Positions 45,845-54,450 of a stretch of 64,000 bases of DNA are shown piece by piece. The number at the start of each line of letters is the position of its first letter. Position 1 is the stretch's first letter. The notes under the pieces were generated by a model, which saw only the letters and a list, made by a program, of their open reading frames with translations, searched no databases and had not been told where the DNA came from. The DNA comes from Flavobacteria bacterium RIFCSPLOWO2_12_FULL_35_11 (lineage in GTDB: Bacteria; Bacteroidota; Bacteroidia; Flavobacteriales; Flavobacteriaceae). The stretch covers positions 62,001-126,000 of the forward strand of contig MGWK01000011.1 in NCBI GenBank assembly GCA_001800975.1, read 5' to 3'. A program made the position numbers and the translations under genes.

Positions 45845-46032
45845 GTGTCTAAAGTGCCTAAAGTTTGAAGTACTTAGAGTTTAAAAAAGCACTTTTGCCT
45901 GCCAAAGCAAAACAATATATTTTTGAATTAACTATTTGTTTAAAAAGTAAAAAAGGTCCTGTCTATCATTGCCTAAAAAATTGATCGCAATTTAACTTTA
46001 GGCATTTTAGGCACTCCAAACTTTAGGCACTA
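45843..46032. repeat. Inverted-repeat element with TGCCTAAA units
   Basis: A 15-bp perfect inverted repeat, AGTGCCTAAAGTTTG at 45853-45867 and its complement at 46017-46031, is the end of longer arms built from TGCCTAAA/TTTAGGCA repeats. About 150 bp of non-coding DNA lies between. The right arm ends 7 bp from the tadA stop. This is the form of a MITE. Confidence 0.75.
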
Positions 46033-46038
46033 TTTTTA

Positions 46039-46488
46039 TCAATTTAAATTGCGCTTTTCAATAAAAAAACGTTTCAGAAGCTTGCTGCATTCTTCTTCCA
46101 ACACACCGCCAACAACCACTGTTTTTGGATGTAAGGTAGTTTTCATTACCAAAAAACCTCTTTTATCTTCAGAAGCGCCATATACAATTCTCCCAATTTG
46201 AGTCCAATAACTGGCGCCTGCGCACATTTGGCAAGGTTCTAAAGTAACATACAATGTGCAATCTTTTAGGTATTTACCGCCTAAAAAATCTGCCGCAGCC
46301 GTAAAAGCCTGCATTTCGGCGTGTGCAGTGACATCATTTAAAGTTTCCGTTAAATTATGCGCACGGGCAATAACTTGGTTGTTCATCACAATGACCGCTC
46401 CAATAGGAACTTCATTTTTGTCCAAAGCCATTTCCGCCTCCTGCAAAGCGCGTTTCATAAAATAAGTGTCGTCAAATGGATCCATCAT
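46039..46488 (-). CDS. tadA: tRNA-specific adenosine deaminase
   Basis: Deaminates adenosine 34 of tRNA-Arg to inosine. The 149-residue cytidine/adenosine deaminase-fold enzyme has the zinc-binding His-Ala-Glu in VTAHAEMQAF (about 55) and Cys pair in LEPCQMCAGASYW (about 86). The length is normal. The ATG pair at 46488/46485 are both possible starts. It is convergent with the preceding small protein and divergent from dxs. Confidence 0.94.
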   Translation of the reverse strand: MMDPFDDTYFMKRALQEAEMALDKNEVPIGAVIVMNNQVIARAHNLTETLNDVTAHAEMQAFTAAADFLGGKYLKDCTLYVTLEPCQMCAGASYWTQIGRIVYGASEDKRGFLVMKTTLHPKTVVVGGVLEEECSKLLKRFFIEKRNLN

Positions 46489-46512
46489 GCATCAAAAGTA
46501 ATTATTTTTAAT

Positions 46513-46673
46513 TGAACTCATCTTGATTTTTTTTATTGAAGTGAAAATTAGTTATTTGAGTCTGATTGAAGTTTTTTTGAGTTACATAGCAGGGCTATGG
46601 AAGGGAAAAAAGACAAAAAGCAGGCTCAAAAGAGCAATTTTTTAGCCAATTGGAAAAAGTCAATATGAGTTCA
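46513..46673. repeat. 161-bp palindromic element upstream of dxs
   Basis: Terminal inverted repeats TGAACTCAT-TTGATTTTTT (46513-46532) and AAAAAGTCAATATGAGTTCA (46654-46673) match with one or two mismatches. Inside, TTGAGTCTG faces CAGGCTCAA, and CATAGCAGGGCTATG forms a hairpin at about 46585-46600. The nested structure is rod-like and non-coding. Confidence 0.8.
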
Positions 46674-46696
46674 TTCATTGAACAATTTAAATAGCT

Positions 46697-46704
46697 TAGT
46701 TTTG
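46697..46704 (+). promoter_or_regulatory. Promoter of dxs with near-leaderless start
   Basis: TAGTTTTG matches TAnnTTTG. TTG at 46678-46680 is the -33 element with a 16-bp gap. The GTG start at 46710 lies only 6 bp after the -7 element, so the transcript would have almost no leader. Confidence 0.55.
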
Positions 46705-46709
46705 TAGTA

Positions 46710-48482
46710 GTGAAAACAAATTTATTAGCACATATTAACGATCCGAAAGACCTGCGGAAGCTGGCCAAAAATCAACTTAAAACTGTTGCTAAAGAACTGC
46801 GCGAATTTATTATTGCGATTGTTGCCGCCAAAGAAGGGCATTTAGGCGCCAGTTTGGGCGTTGTGGAATTAACCATTGCGCTGCATTATGTGTTTGATAC
46901 GCCAAACGATTTGCTCATTTGGGACGTTGGCCATCAGGCATACGGACATAAAATTTTAACCGGAAGAAGGGATGTTTTTCACACAAACCGACAATTGGGC
47001 GGAATTTCAGGTTTTCCAAAACGAAGCGAAAGTATTTACGATGCCTTTGGCACGGGTCATTCTTCTACTTCTATATCGGCGGCGTTGGGAATGGCGCTTG
47101 CTTCAAAATTAAAAGGCGATTTCCAGAAACAGCACATTGCCGTAATTGGTGATGCTTCCATTGCCAGCGGAATGGCTTTTGAAGGATTGAATCATGCTGG
47201 GGTTACCAATGCCAATTTGTTGATTATTTTAAACGACAATGCCATGGGAATTGACCCAAGCGTCGGTGCTTTAAAAAAGTATTTTACCGATGTGAAAGCG
47301 GGAAAAAAGGTCCGGAAAAACAATATTATTGAGGCGCTGAATTTTAATTATTCCGGTCCGATAGACGGACACAATATTGATGAAATTATTACAGAATTAG
47401 AGCGCTTAAAATCGATAAAAGGCCCTAAGTTTTTGCATATTATTACCACCAAAGGAAAAGGGTTGCAACAAGCTGAAAATGACCAGGTCACTTATCATGC
47501 GCCAGGAAAATTCGATAAAATTACCGGAGAATTGCCGGCCAAAAATAAGGTGCCGCAACCGCCAAAATATCAGGATGTTTTTGGGGAAACGTTGGTGGAA
47601 CTGGCAAAAAATAATCCAAAAATTGTAGGAATTACGCCTGCAATGCCCACAGGAAGTTCGCTAAAATTAATGCTCGATGAAATGCCCGAAAGGGCTTTTG
47701 ACGTTGGTATTGCCGAACAACATGCAGTGACTTTGGCTGCTGGAATGGCTACCCAGGGACTGATTCCTTTTTGTGCCATTTATTCCACATTTTTACAGCG
47801 CGCCTATGATCAAATCATTCACGATGTGGCATTGCAACATTTACCCGTAATTTTTTGCATAGACCGAGCGGGAATTGTTGGCGAAGACGGCGCAACGCAC
47901 CATGGTGCCTTCGATATTGCCTATTTGCGCTGCATTCCAAATATGGTAATTTTTGCGCCTTTAAATGAAATTGAATTGCGTAACATCATGTATACCGCGC
48001 AATTGGGCATCGATTTTCCGCTGGCGATTCGTTATCCTCGCGGACAGGGAACCCTTATTGATTGGAAACGGCCCTTTGGCAAAATTGAAATTGGGAAAGG
48101 CAGTTGTATTTTTGAAGGTTCAGAAATCGTGGTGTTAAGTATTGGCACTATCGGAAATAAATTGATTGAACTTCAACCCGAATTGCCAAAAAACAAGGTA
48201 GCGCACTATGCGATGCGTTTTGTAAAACCTTTGGATGAAAATTTGTTGCATCAAATATTTAAAAAGTTTGAAACCATTGTCACTATTGAAGACGGCACAA
48301 TTGTCGGCGGATTTGGAAGCGCTATTTTAGAATTTGCTTCAAACAATAATTATAAGAACAAAATCGTTAAACATTTAGGGATTCCGGATCATTTTATTGA
48401 ACACGGAAAAGTAGATGAATTGTTTGAAAGCATTCATTTATCCGAAGAAAAAATAAAGGAATTCCTGTTGAAACTTTTATAA
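46710..48482 (+). CDS. dxs: 1-deoxy-D-xylulose-5-phosphate synthase
   Basis: First enzyme of the non-mevalonate isoprenoid pathway, thiamine-diphosphate-dependent. The 590-residue protein starts at a GTG (MKTNLLAHINDPKDLRKL). It has the ThDP pyrophosphate site VIGDASIASGMAFEGLNHAG (about 145), FDVGIAEQHAVTLAAGMA (transketolase-type Glu), and EDGATHHGAFD. The start fits the family N-terminus and the adjacent promoter. It is followed at 59 bp by the DUF3078 gene. Confidence 0.96.
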   Translation: MKTNLLAHINDPKDLRKLAKNQLKTVAKELREFIIAIVAAKEGHLGASLGVVELTIALHYVFDTPNDLLIWDVGHQAYGHKILTGRRDVFHTNRQLGGISGFPKRSESIYDAFGTGHSSTSISAALGMALASKLKGDFQKQHIAVIGDASIASGMAFEGLNHAGVTNANLLIILNDNAMGIDPSVGALKKYFTDVKAGKKVRKNNIIEALNFNYSGPIDGHNIDEIITELERLKSIKGPKFLHIITTKGKGLQQAENDQVTYHAPGKFDKITGELPAKNKVPQPPKYQDVFGETLVELAKNNPKIVGITPAMPTGSSLKLMLDEMPERAFDVGIAEQHAVTLAAGMATQGLIPFCAIYSTFLQRAYDQIIHDVALQHLPVIFCIDRAGIVGEDGATHHGAFDIAYLRCIPNMVIFAPLNEIELRNIMYTAQLGIDFPLAIRYPRGQGTLIDWKRPFGKIEIGKGSCIFEGSEIVVLSIGTIGNKLIELQPELPKNKVAHYAMRFVKPLDENLLHQIFKKFETIVTIEDGTIVGGFGSAILEFASNNNYKNKIVKHLGIPDHFIEHGKVDELFESIHLSEEKIKEFLLKLL

Positions 48483-48540
48483 AAAAAATATTTTGTGTTT
48501 CTTTGCCGAAATATTTTCTAGCCCCTAATATTATAGTAAA

Positions 48541-49497
48541 ATGCGATTAAAACTATTCTTTATTTTTACAATTCTTTACACTCTCAACATAAAAGCAGCA
48601 ATTTCAAAAGACACATTGGACCTCAATTTAGCCCCTGTCACCAATTGGGAGGAAACCAATAATTTTCGGTTGATTTTTACCCAAAATTCATTCGTTAATT
48701 GGAGTGCCGGAGGGAACAATTCAATTTCTGGAATTGCGAAAATAAACATAAAAAGAGATTACAAAAACAATCATAAAGTTTGGGAAAATGAATTGAAAGC
48801 CAATTACGGTTTAAATAAAGAAGCCAGGCGTGAATTGCGGAAAACAGAGGACTTAATTGAGTTAAACTCAACATTTGGTTATAGAAAAGACATTACTTCT
48901 AAGTGGTATTATTCCGCCAAATTCAATTTTAAAACACAGTTCACAAATGGCTATATATATCCAAATACTGAAAAACCAATATCAAAGTTCTTTTCGCCGG
49001 CTTACAATTTTTTAGGCGTTGGGTCTGAATATTTTTCAAAGGAAAACGAGCTTAAAATATATCTTTCTCCACTCACCAATAAAATGACTTTTGTTTACAG
49101 TCAAGTTCTTACAAATGAGGGCGCTTTTGGTGTTGCTTCGGCTGTTTATGATGATGCAGGGAATTTGTTGACGGCAGGTGAAAATCTTAAAGTAGAGGTT
49201 GGAACTTTTATTTCCAGCGAATGGAAAACAGCGGTAATGGAAAATATAAAAATGAGCAATAAATTGATTTTATATTCCGATTATTTAAACAAATATGGCA
49301 ATGTTGATGTGAATTGGGAAGTTAATTTTGATATGACCATTAACAAACATGTAACTGCAAATGTGGGTTCACATTTTTTATATGATGATGATGTTAAACA
49401 TAAAGAGGACATTAATAACGCCGGGATACTGATTCCTGTAGGGCCTAAAATTCAAATAAAACAAATGCTGGGCGTAGGTTTGTTCTATTCTTTTTAG
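48541..49497 (+). CDS. DUF3078 domain outer-membrane protein
   Basis: A 318-residue protein with a signal peptide (about 1-19) and a DUF3078 beta-barrel-like body: FTQNSFVNWSAGGNNSISG, a typical start, alternating strands, and a C-terminus ending GLFYSF. DUF3078 proteins are secreted or outer-membrane proteins of unknown function in Bacteroidota. It follows dxs in what could be one transcript and ends before a strong convergent terminator. Confidence 0.85.
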   Translation: MRLKLFFIFTILYTLNIKAAISKDTLDLNLAPVTNWEETNNFRLIFTQNSFVNWSAGGNNSISGIAKINIKRDYKNNHKVWENELKANYGLNKEARRELRKTEDLIELNSTFGYRKDITSKWYYSAKFNFKTQFTNGYIYPNTEKPISKFFSPAYNFLGVGSEYFSKENELKIYLSPLTNKMTFVYSQVLTNEGAFGVASAVYDDAGNLLTAGENLKVEVGTFISSEWKTAVMENIKMSNKLILYSDYLNKYGNVDVNWEVNFDMTINKHVTANVGSHFLYDDDVKHKEDINNAGILIPVGPKIQIKQMLGVGLFYSF

Positions 49498-49527
49498 TCA
49501 CATTTTTTCTAAAAAAGTAAGACTATT

Positions 49528-49573
49528 AAAAAAGTTCTTAAAACCAAATCAAATTTGGTTTTAAGAACTTTTT
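49528..49573. terminator. Bidirectional terminator
   Basis: A 21-bp stem pairs 49528-49549 (AAAAAAGTTCTTAAAACC core) with 49553-49573 almost perfectly, flanked by A and T runs. It separates the convergent DUF3078 gene and aldehyde dehydrogenase gene. Confidence 0.9.
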
Positions 49574-49602
49574 ATTTTCAGATAGCTTTAATAAATTGAA
49601 AC

Positions 49603-51159
49603 CTAGTCCAAATCAAATTTTATGCCTTGGGCCAAAGGCAATTCAGTTGTGTAATTAATGGTATTTGTTTGGCGTCTCATATAAACTTTCCAGGCATCGG
49701 AACCAGATTCGCGTCCGCCGCCAGTTTCTTTTTCACCACCAAAAGCACCGCCAATTTCAGCGCCCGAAGTGCCAATATTTACGTTTGCGATACCGCAGTC
49801 GGAACCCTGAACTGATAAGAACAGTTCGGCTTCGCGTAAATTATTTGTCATTATTGCAGAAGAAAGTCCTTGCACAACCCCGTTTTGCAATGCTAGGGCA
49901 TTTTTAAGTTCCCCAGAATATTTTATCAAGTATAAAATTGGCGCAAAAGTTTCGTGCTGCACAATTTCAAAATGATTTTCGGCTTCAACAATTGCGGGTT
50001 TTACATAACAACCGCTTTCGTAGCCTTTTCCGCTTAAAACGCCGCCTTCCACAATAATTTTTCCGCCTTCTTTAACGGCTTCTGCCAATGCATTTTCGTA
50101 CATTTTAACGGCATCTTTGTCAATTAATGGTCCAACGTGGTTGTTTTCGTCCAACGGATTCCCAATGCGCAATTGTTTGTAAGCTTTCACCAAAGCGTTT
50201 TTTACCTGCTCAAACATAGATTCGTGAATAATTAATCTGCGAGTAGAAGTGCAACGTTGTCCTGCAGTGCCCACAGCACCAAATACAGTGCCAATGATGG
50301 TCATTTTAATATCTGCGCTTGGCGTGATAATAATGGCGTTGTTGCCGCCTAATTCCAACAATGACCTTCCCAAACGTTCTGCAACTGTTTTTGCCACAAT
50401 TTTACCCATTCTTATGGATCCTGTGGCTGAAATTAAGGAAATACGATTATCGTTGGTCATATATTCGCCAACTTTGTAATCGCCATTGATGATGCAGGAA
50501 ATTCCTTCAGGCAGGTTATTTTCTTTTAAAACATCGGCGATGATGTTTTGGCAGGCAATGCTGCATAAAGGCGCTTTTTCTGAAGCTTTCCAAACGCAAA
50601 CATCACCGGCGATCCAAGCCAGTGCGGTATTCCAGGCCCAAACTGCCACAGGAAAGTTAAATGCCGAAATAATTCCCACAATTCCCAAAGGATGATATTG
50701 GTCGTACATCCGGTGTCCCGGACGTTCGGAATGCATGGTAAAACCGTGCAATTGTCTTGATAATCCAACTGCGAAGTCACAAATGTCTATCATTTCCTGA
50801 ACTTCTCCCAAACCTTCTTGCAGTGATTTTCCCATTTCATAAGAAACAAGTTCTCCCAGAGGTTGTTTTAATTCGCGCAATTTTTCTCCAAACTGACGAA
50901 CAATTTCGCCACGTTGCGGTGCCGGTTTAATTCTCCAAGTGGTAAAAGCTGCTTGAGCAGATTCCATCACTTTTTCAAAATCATCCTTCGTAGTTGCACT
51001 AACTTTTCCGATAAGTTTTCCATTTACTGGGGAATAGGATTCCATAATGTCACCAACTCCAAAAAAATTTGAACCTGTTGAAGTTCCATTATTTAAAGTT
51101 TTAACCCCTAGTTTATCTAAAGCTTGTTGTATAGTTTTTTCTATTGCTGTAATTTCCAT
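49603..51159 (-). CDS. Aldehyde dehydrogenase, antiquitin (ALDH7) type
   Basis: A 518-residue NAD-dependent aldehyde dehydrogenase. GNNAIIITPSADI and GTAGQRCTSTRRLIIH (catalytic Cys) place it with the ALDH7 family. The catalytic Glu is in LELGGNN. ALDH7 enzymes oxidise alpha-aminoadipic semialdehyde in lysine breakdown. The C-terminus ETGGGRESGSDAWKVYMRRQTNT is characteristic. No lysine aminotransferase lies beside it. A symbol such as amaB would be reasonable, but I leave it open. Confidence 0.92.
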   Translation of the reverse strand: MEITAIEKTIQQALDKLGVKTLNNGTSTGSNFFGVGDIMESYSPVNGKLIGKVSATTKDDFEKVMESAQAAFTTWRIKPAPQRGEIVRQFGEKLRELKQPLGELVSYEMGKSLQEGLGEVQEMIDICDFAVGLSRQLHGFTMHSERPGHRMYDQYHPLGIVGIISAFNFPVAVWAWNTALAWIAGDVCVWKASEKAPLCSIACQNIIADVLKENNLPEGISCIINGDYKVGEYMTNDNRISLISATGSIRMGKIVAKTVAERLGRSLLELGGNNAIIITPSADIKMTIIGTVFGAVGTAGQRCTSTRRLIIHESMFEQVKNALVKAYKQLRIGNPLDENNHVGPLIDKDAVKMYENALAEAVKEGGKIIVEGGVLSGKGYESGCYVKPAIVEAENHFEIVQHETFAPILYLIKYSGELKNALALQNGVVQGLSSAIMTNNLREAELFLSVQGSDCGIANVNIGTSGAEIGGAFGGEKETGGGRESGSDAWKVYMRRQTNTINYTTELPLAQGIKFDLD

Positions 51160-51344
51160 AAGAAGGATTCAATTTAGATTTAAGATTGCGCAAAAATACG
51201 AATAATACCGCCCAATCTTTGAAATTTTGGTAAAAGAAATATATGATTGGTTTGTTTTTTTGCTGAATAGTAAAAAAGGAGACAATGAGCCAATTGGTAA
51301 ATGAATTAATTGTCATTTTGAAATTATGAATTATTAATTGGATT

Positions 51345-51480
51345 TGCGTTAAGGATAGAGCCCTTCGGCTACGCTCAGGGTAAACTATTGTTTGAGCACT
51401 CCCGTTTTTTACGGGATGCGAGTAGCGATAGCCTGACCTGCAAGGGAACGCCCACCAAAAAGGCGGGCAGGTCCAAAATA
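51345..51480 (+). repeat. TGCGTTAAGG element, copy B (composite)
   Basis: Starts TGCGTTAAGGAT, carries a nested short palindrome CCCTTCGGC-TACGCTCAGGG-type sequence near 51361-51382, and ends GGCGGGCAGGTCCAAAATA, matching the end of copy C (62565-62585). The copy is rearranged in the middle compared with copies A and C. It is part of a 404-bp gap (51160-51563) with no gene. Confidence 0.75.
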
Positions 51481-51494
51481 TTTTATAAAAAAGA

Positions 51495-51522
51495 AAAGCC
51501 GCTTCAAATTTGAAACGGCTTT
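51495..51522. terminator. Terminator after the sigma/anti-sigma-like pair
   Basis: AAAGCCG-C-TTCAAATTTGAA-A-CGGCTTT forms a stem with a short central palindrome. On the minus strand it is followed by a T-rich tract, so it ends the transcript of the 51564 gene. Confidence 0.75.
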
Positions 51523-51563
51523 CTTCATTCAATATTTGGTAACCAACCAAATAAATAAACCAA

Positions 51564-52772
51564 CTAAAACTTATAATTTAAACCTGTATAAACTCCCAAA
51601 TAATAAGGCTGAATGCTTCCGGAGTTTTTAGAAAAGGTACTTGTTTGCACTTTGAACATTGGGGAAACGTTGATGAATAAATTTTTATAAAGCGAATAAT
51701 CGATGTCCAGTCCAATATTACCGCTAAAATTTACGGATCTTAAGTTGTTTGAAGAACCCAAACTTTGTGAAAAGCTGTTGGTTTCAACAAAAACTTCATC
51801 CCTGTTTAAAAGAAGCGTACTAAATCCGCCCACTAAATTAATGCCGAATTTTCCGTCAGTTACGCTGTATTTTACTTCAACAGGAATTTCCACATAACCA
51901 AAAACCTGATTCAAACTTCCGCCTGAAGCGTCATCAGCATTTAATGCATTTTCTTTAAGTGTTGAAATATCTGTGCTTCTTGACAAAAGTGGATTTGCCG
52001 ATAAATTTGAAAAACCTACAACAGCAACGCCCGGCGTAACGTAAATGTTATTTGTGGTTAACCCTAAATTGATTAAGTTAACGCCCGATTGCAAGCTGAA
52101 TTTGTTTGTAAGCTGATAAGCCACTTTTACGCCGTAAGAATAAGATGAGTTTCCGGAAGTTGGATTGTCTTTAAATTGCGCATCAACGCCCGATCCGTCG
52201 CCAAATGAATTGAAATAAATAGGCGCAAAAATGGTGGCCACGCTAAATTTGCTTTCTGTGATTTCTTTTTTTGAAATTTCTTTGTCGGCGAATTTAGATA
52301 ACGGTAAGTTTTTGGCGTCTTTGAACAAAAAGCTGTTTTCTGATTTTTGTGTTGAAGCAGTTTGTTCAGTTGTTTTTTCCTCAGCTTTTGCGGTAAAATT
52401 GTTGTTATGCTCAATTTCGGCGAGTTCTTTGCTTAAAGCGGTCACTACTTTTTGCATTTCCTTTAATTTCTCCTCAACGGTAATTGTTGTTGCTGAATCT
52501 TTTTGGTTTGAAATTTCTTTATTTGTGGTTTGTTTAAGAAAGAAATTTTTGGAAAAATTATTTTTAGGAAGAAAATAAATGGTTCCTGCACTAAAAAACA
52601 GCGCAAATACTGCCGCAATGCTTGAAAGTTTTAACCAAAATGGAATTCCTCTTTTTTTAGTTCTTGGCATTAACCTATTTTCAATAGAATCCCAAGCTTC
52701 GCTAGGTGGGGAAACCTCAAAGTCTTTTAAATTCTCTTGGAATAATCTGTCAATGTTTTTAAAATCTCTCAC
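51564..52772 (-). CDS. Outer-membrane-type beta-barrel protein with N-terminal cytoplasmic/TM anchor
   Basis: A 402-residue protein. The N-terminus (about 1-45) resembles the cytoplasmic tail of Bacteroidota anti-sigma-like proteins (FQENLKDFEVSPPSEAWDSIENRL). A membrane helix follows at about 46-68, then a Glu/Lys-rich coiled coil (about 98-122) and a low-complexity linker (to about 170). Residues about 176-402 form a PorT-like beta-barrel domain ending PYYLGVYTGLNYKF. It is encoded just downstream of a sigma factor gene (15 bp gap), so it probably controls that sigma factor. Confidence 0.8.
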   Translation of the reverse strand: MRDFKNIDRLFQENLKDFEVSPPSEAWDSIENRLMPRTKKRGIPFWLKLSSIAAVFALFFSAGTIYFLPKNNFSKNFFLKQTTNKEISNQKDSATTITVEEKLKEMQKVVTALSKELAEIEHNNNFTAKAEEKTTEQTASTQKSENSFLFKDAKNLPLSKFADKEISKKEITESKFSVATIFAPIYFNSFGDGSGVDAQFKDNPTSGNSSYSYGVKVAYQLTNKFSLQSGVNLINLGLTTNNIYVTPGVAVVGFSNLSANPLLSRSTDISTLKENALNADDASGGSLNQVFGYVEIPVEVKYSVTDGKFGINLVGGFSTLLLNRDEVFVETNSFSQSLGSSNNLRSVNFSGNIGLDIDYSLYKNLFINVSPMFKVQTSTFSKNSGSIQPYYLGVYTGLNYKF

Positions 52773-52786
52773 TAGTATCTTTTATC

Positions 52787-53329
52787 TTAAATAGATTGTT
52801 GTGTTTTTTGATGAATTTCTATTTTTTGTTTTAAAATGGCTCTTGCTCTGGCTAAATTTGATTTTGAGGTGCCTTCTGCAATTAGCAACATTTCTGAAAT
52901 TTCTTTATGAGAATACCCATCCAACGCATAAAGGTTAAAAACCAGTCGATACCTGTCGGGCAATTCATTGATTAGATTTAGCAAAAAATCTAAGGAAATT
53001 TCATCATCATCAACGTCAACAATCACCTCATCAGGAATATCTTCCGTCACAATATTTAACACGTTTTTCTTTCTGTATTTTAACAAAACTGTGTTAATCA
53101 TTACCCGTTTTAACCAGCCTTCAAACGATCCTTTAAAATTAAACTGCCCAATTTTTTCAAAAATGACGATAAAGCCATCTTGAAAATTGTCTTGGGCCTC
53201 TTGTTTGTTTTTAGAGTACTTTAGGCATATGGAAAACAACTTACCTGCAAAAAGCTGGTAAATTTCCTTTTGTGCCTTTCGATCGTTATTAGCACACTGT
53301 TTTATGAGATTATCTAACCCCAAATACAA
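52787..53329 (-). CDS. RNA polymerase sigma factor, ECF-type
   Basis: A 180-residue sigma-70 family member. Region 2 (about 22-90) has AQDNFQDGFIVIFEKIGQF and FKGSFEGWLKRVMINTVL. Region 4 (about 120-170) has LPDRYRLVFNLYALDGYSHKEISEML and the turn GTSKSNLARARAILKQKI. The frame starts with TTG at 53329 (MYLGLDNLIK). An alternative TTG lies at 53323. It is followed by the beta-barrel protein, which likely regulates it. Confidence 0.9.
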   Translation of the reverse strand: MYLGLDNLIKQCANNDRKAQKEIYQLFAGKLFSICLKYSKNKQEAQDNFQDGFIVIFEKIGQFNFKGSFEGWLKRVMINTVLLKYRKKNVLNIVTEDIPDEVIVDVDDDEISLDFLLNLINELPDRYRLVFNLYALDGYSHKEISEMLLIAEGTSKSNLARARAILKQKIEIHQKTQQSI

Positions 53330-53411
53330 GCATTTTAATTGTTAATAAGATACCTAAAAAGATAATAGGTTGCGTAAATTTACATTACTTTTGTGGCGTT
53401 TCCCAATTTTT

Positions 53412-54392
53412 ATGAAAAGAAATAGCTTTTTTAACCTTCATGGCAACGATGAATTTGAAAGAATGGCGCTTGAGATATTTCAATTTCAAGCTAAAAATAA
53501 TTTAGTTTACAAAGAATTCTTAACCCATTTACACATTGATATTCAAAGCATTGATAAAGTTGAGGAAATTCCTTTTTTACCGATTCAATTCTTTAAATCA
53601 CATAATGTTGTGTCTTCAAAAGAAACCGTACAGCGCATATTTTTAAGCAGCGGAACCACAGGAAATGAGCAAAGCAAGCATTTTGTTACTGATTTATCTA
53701 TTTACGAAGAAAGCTTTACCAAAGGATTTGAGCATTTTTATGGCGCTATTGAAGATTATACCGTTTTGGCCTTGTTGCCTTCCTATCTTGAGCGCGATGG
53801 TTCTTCCTTGATTTATATGGTGAACGATTTTATTCAGAAATCGAAAAAGAAAAAAAGTGGATTTTACCTAAACAATTTGGAAGAATTGGCTAAGAATTTG
53901 GTTGATTTGGATAAAAATAATGAAAAAGTATTGCTGATTGGCGTTTCTTTTGCCTTGCTGGATTTGGTTGAAAAACACAAATTTAATCTAAATAATACCA
54001 TTGTTATGGAAACCGGCGGCATGAAAGGCCGAAGAAAAGAGTTGATTCGGGAAGAATTGCACCAAATTTTACGCGAAGGTTTTGGGGTTGAAAACATACA
54101 TTCGGAATATGGAATGACCGAATTGTTGAGTCAGGCCTATTCAAAGGGAAACGGAATTTTCGAATGTCCGCCCTGGATGAAAATACTGACGCGAGATACA
54201 GAAGATGCCTTAACGGTTTTGTCCGAAGGAAAATCGGGTGGCATCAATATTATAGATTTGGCAAATGTCAATTCCTGTTCGTTTATAGCTACTCAGGATT
54301 TGGGAAAAACCTATCCCAACGGCACCTTTGAGGTTTTGGGCAGGTTTGACAATTCGGATATCAGAGGCTGTAATTTAATGGTGATGTCATAA
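53412..54392 (+). CDS. LuxE/PaaK-like acyltransferase (adenylate-forming)
   Basis: A 326-residue protein of the acyl-protein synthetase (LuxE) group. The ATP-binding block FLSSGTTGNEQSKHFVT is at about 88-104, and SEYGMTELLSQAY and LGRFDNSDIRGC follow. The frame opens at a TTG (53370), but the ATG at 53412 fits better and a -7 element TACTTTTG at 53386-53393 would leave the TTG untranscribed. The acyl acceptor is unknown. It is divergent from the sigma factor. Confidence 0.8.
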   Translation: MKRNSFFNLHGNDEFERMALEIFQFQAKNNLVYKEFLTHLHIDIQSIDKVEEIPFLPIQFFKSHNVVSSKETVQRIFLSSGTTGNEQSKHFVTDLSIYEESFTKGFEHFYGAIEDYTVLALLPSYLERDGSSLIYMVNDFIQKSKKKKSGFYLNNLEELAKNLVDLDKNNEKVLLIGVSFALLDLVEKHKFNLNNTIVMETGGMKGRRKELIREELHQILREGFGVENIHSEYGMTELLSQAYSKGNGIFECPPWMKILTRDTEDALTVLSEGKSGGINIIDLANVNSCSFIATQDLGKTYPNGTFEVLGRFDNSDIRGCNLMVMS

Positions 54393-54394
54393 AA

Positions 54395-54420
54395 AACGAC
54401 TCCATTTTCAGGAGTCGCTC
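54395..54420 (-). terminator. Terminator of tyrS (minus strand)
   Basis: On the minus strand GCGACTCC pairs with GGAGTCG and is followed by TTTTTT. It lies about 30 bp beyond the tyrS stop. Confidence 0.8.
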
Positions 54421-54450
54421 TAGATTATTTCAATATTTGCAGCAATTCAT

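Noticed and set aside
45843-46032. CRISPR array from the TGCCTAAA repeats
   Set aside because: Repeats are 7-9 bp with no spacers of uniform length, and no cas genes are present.
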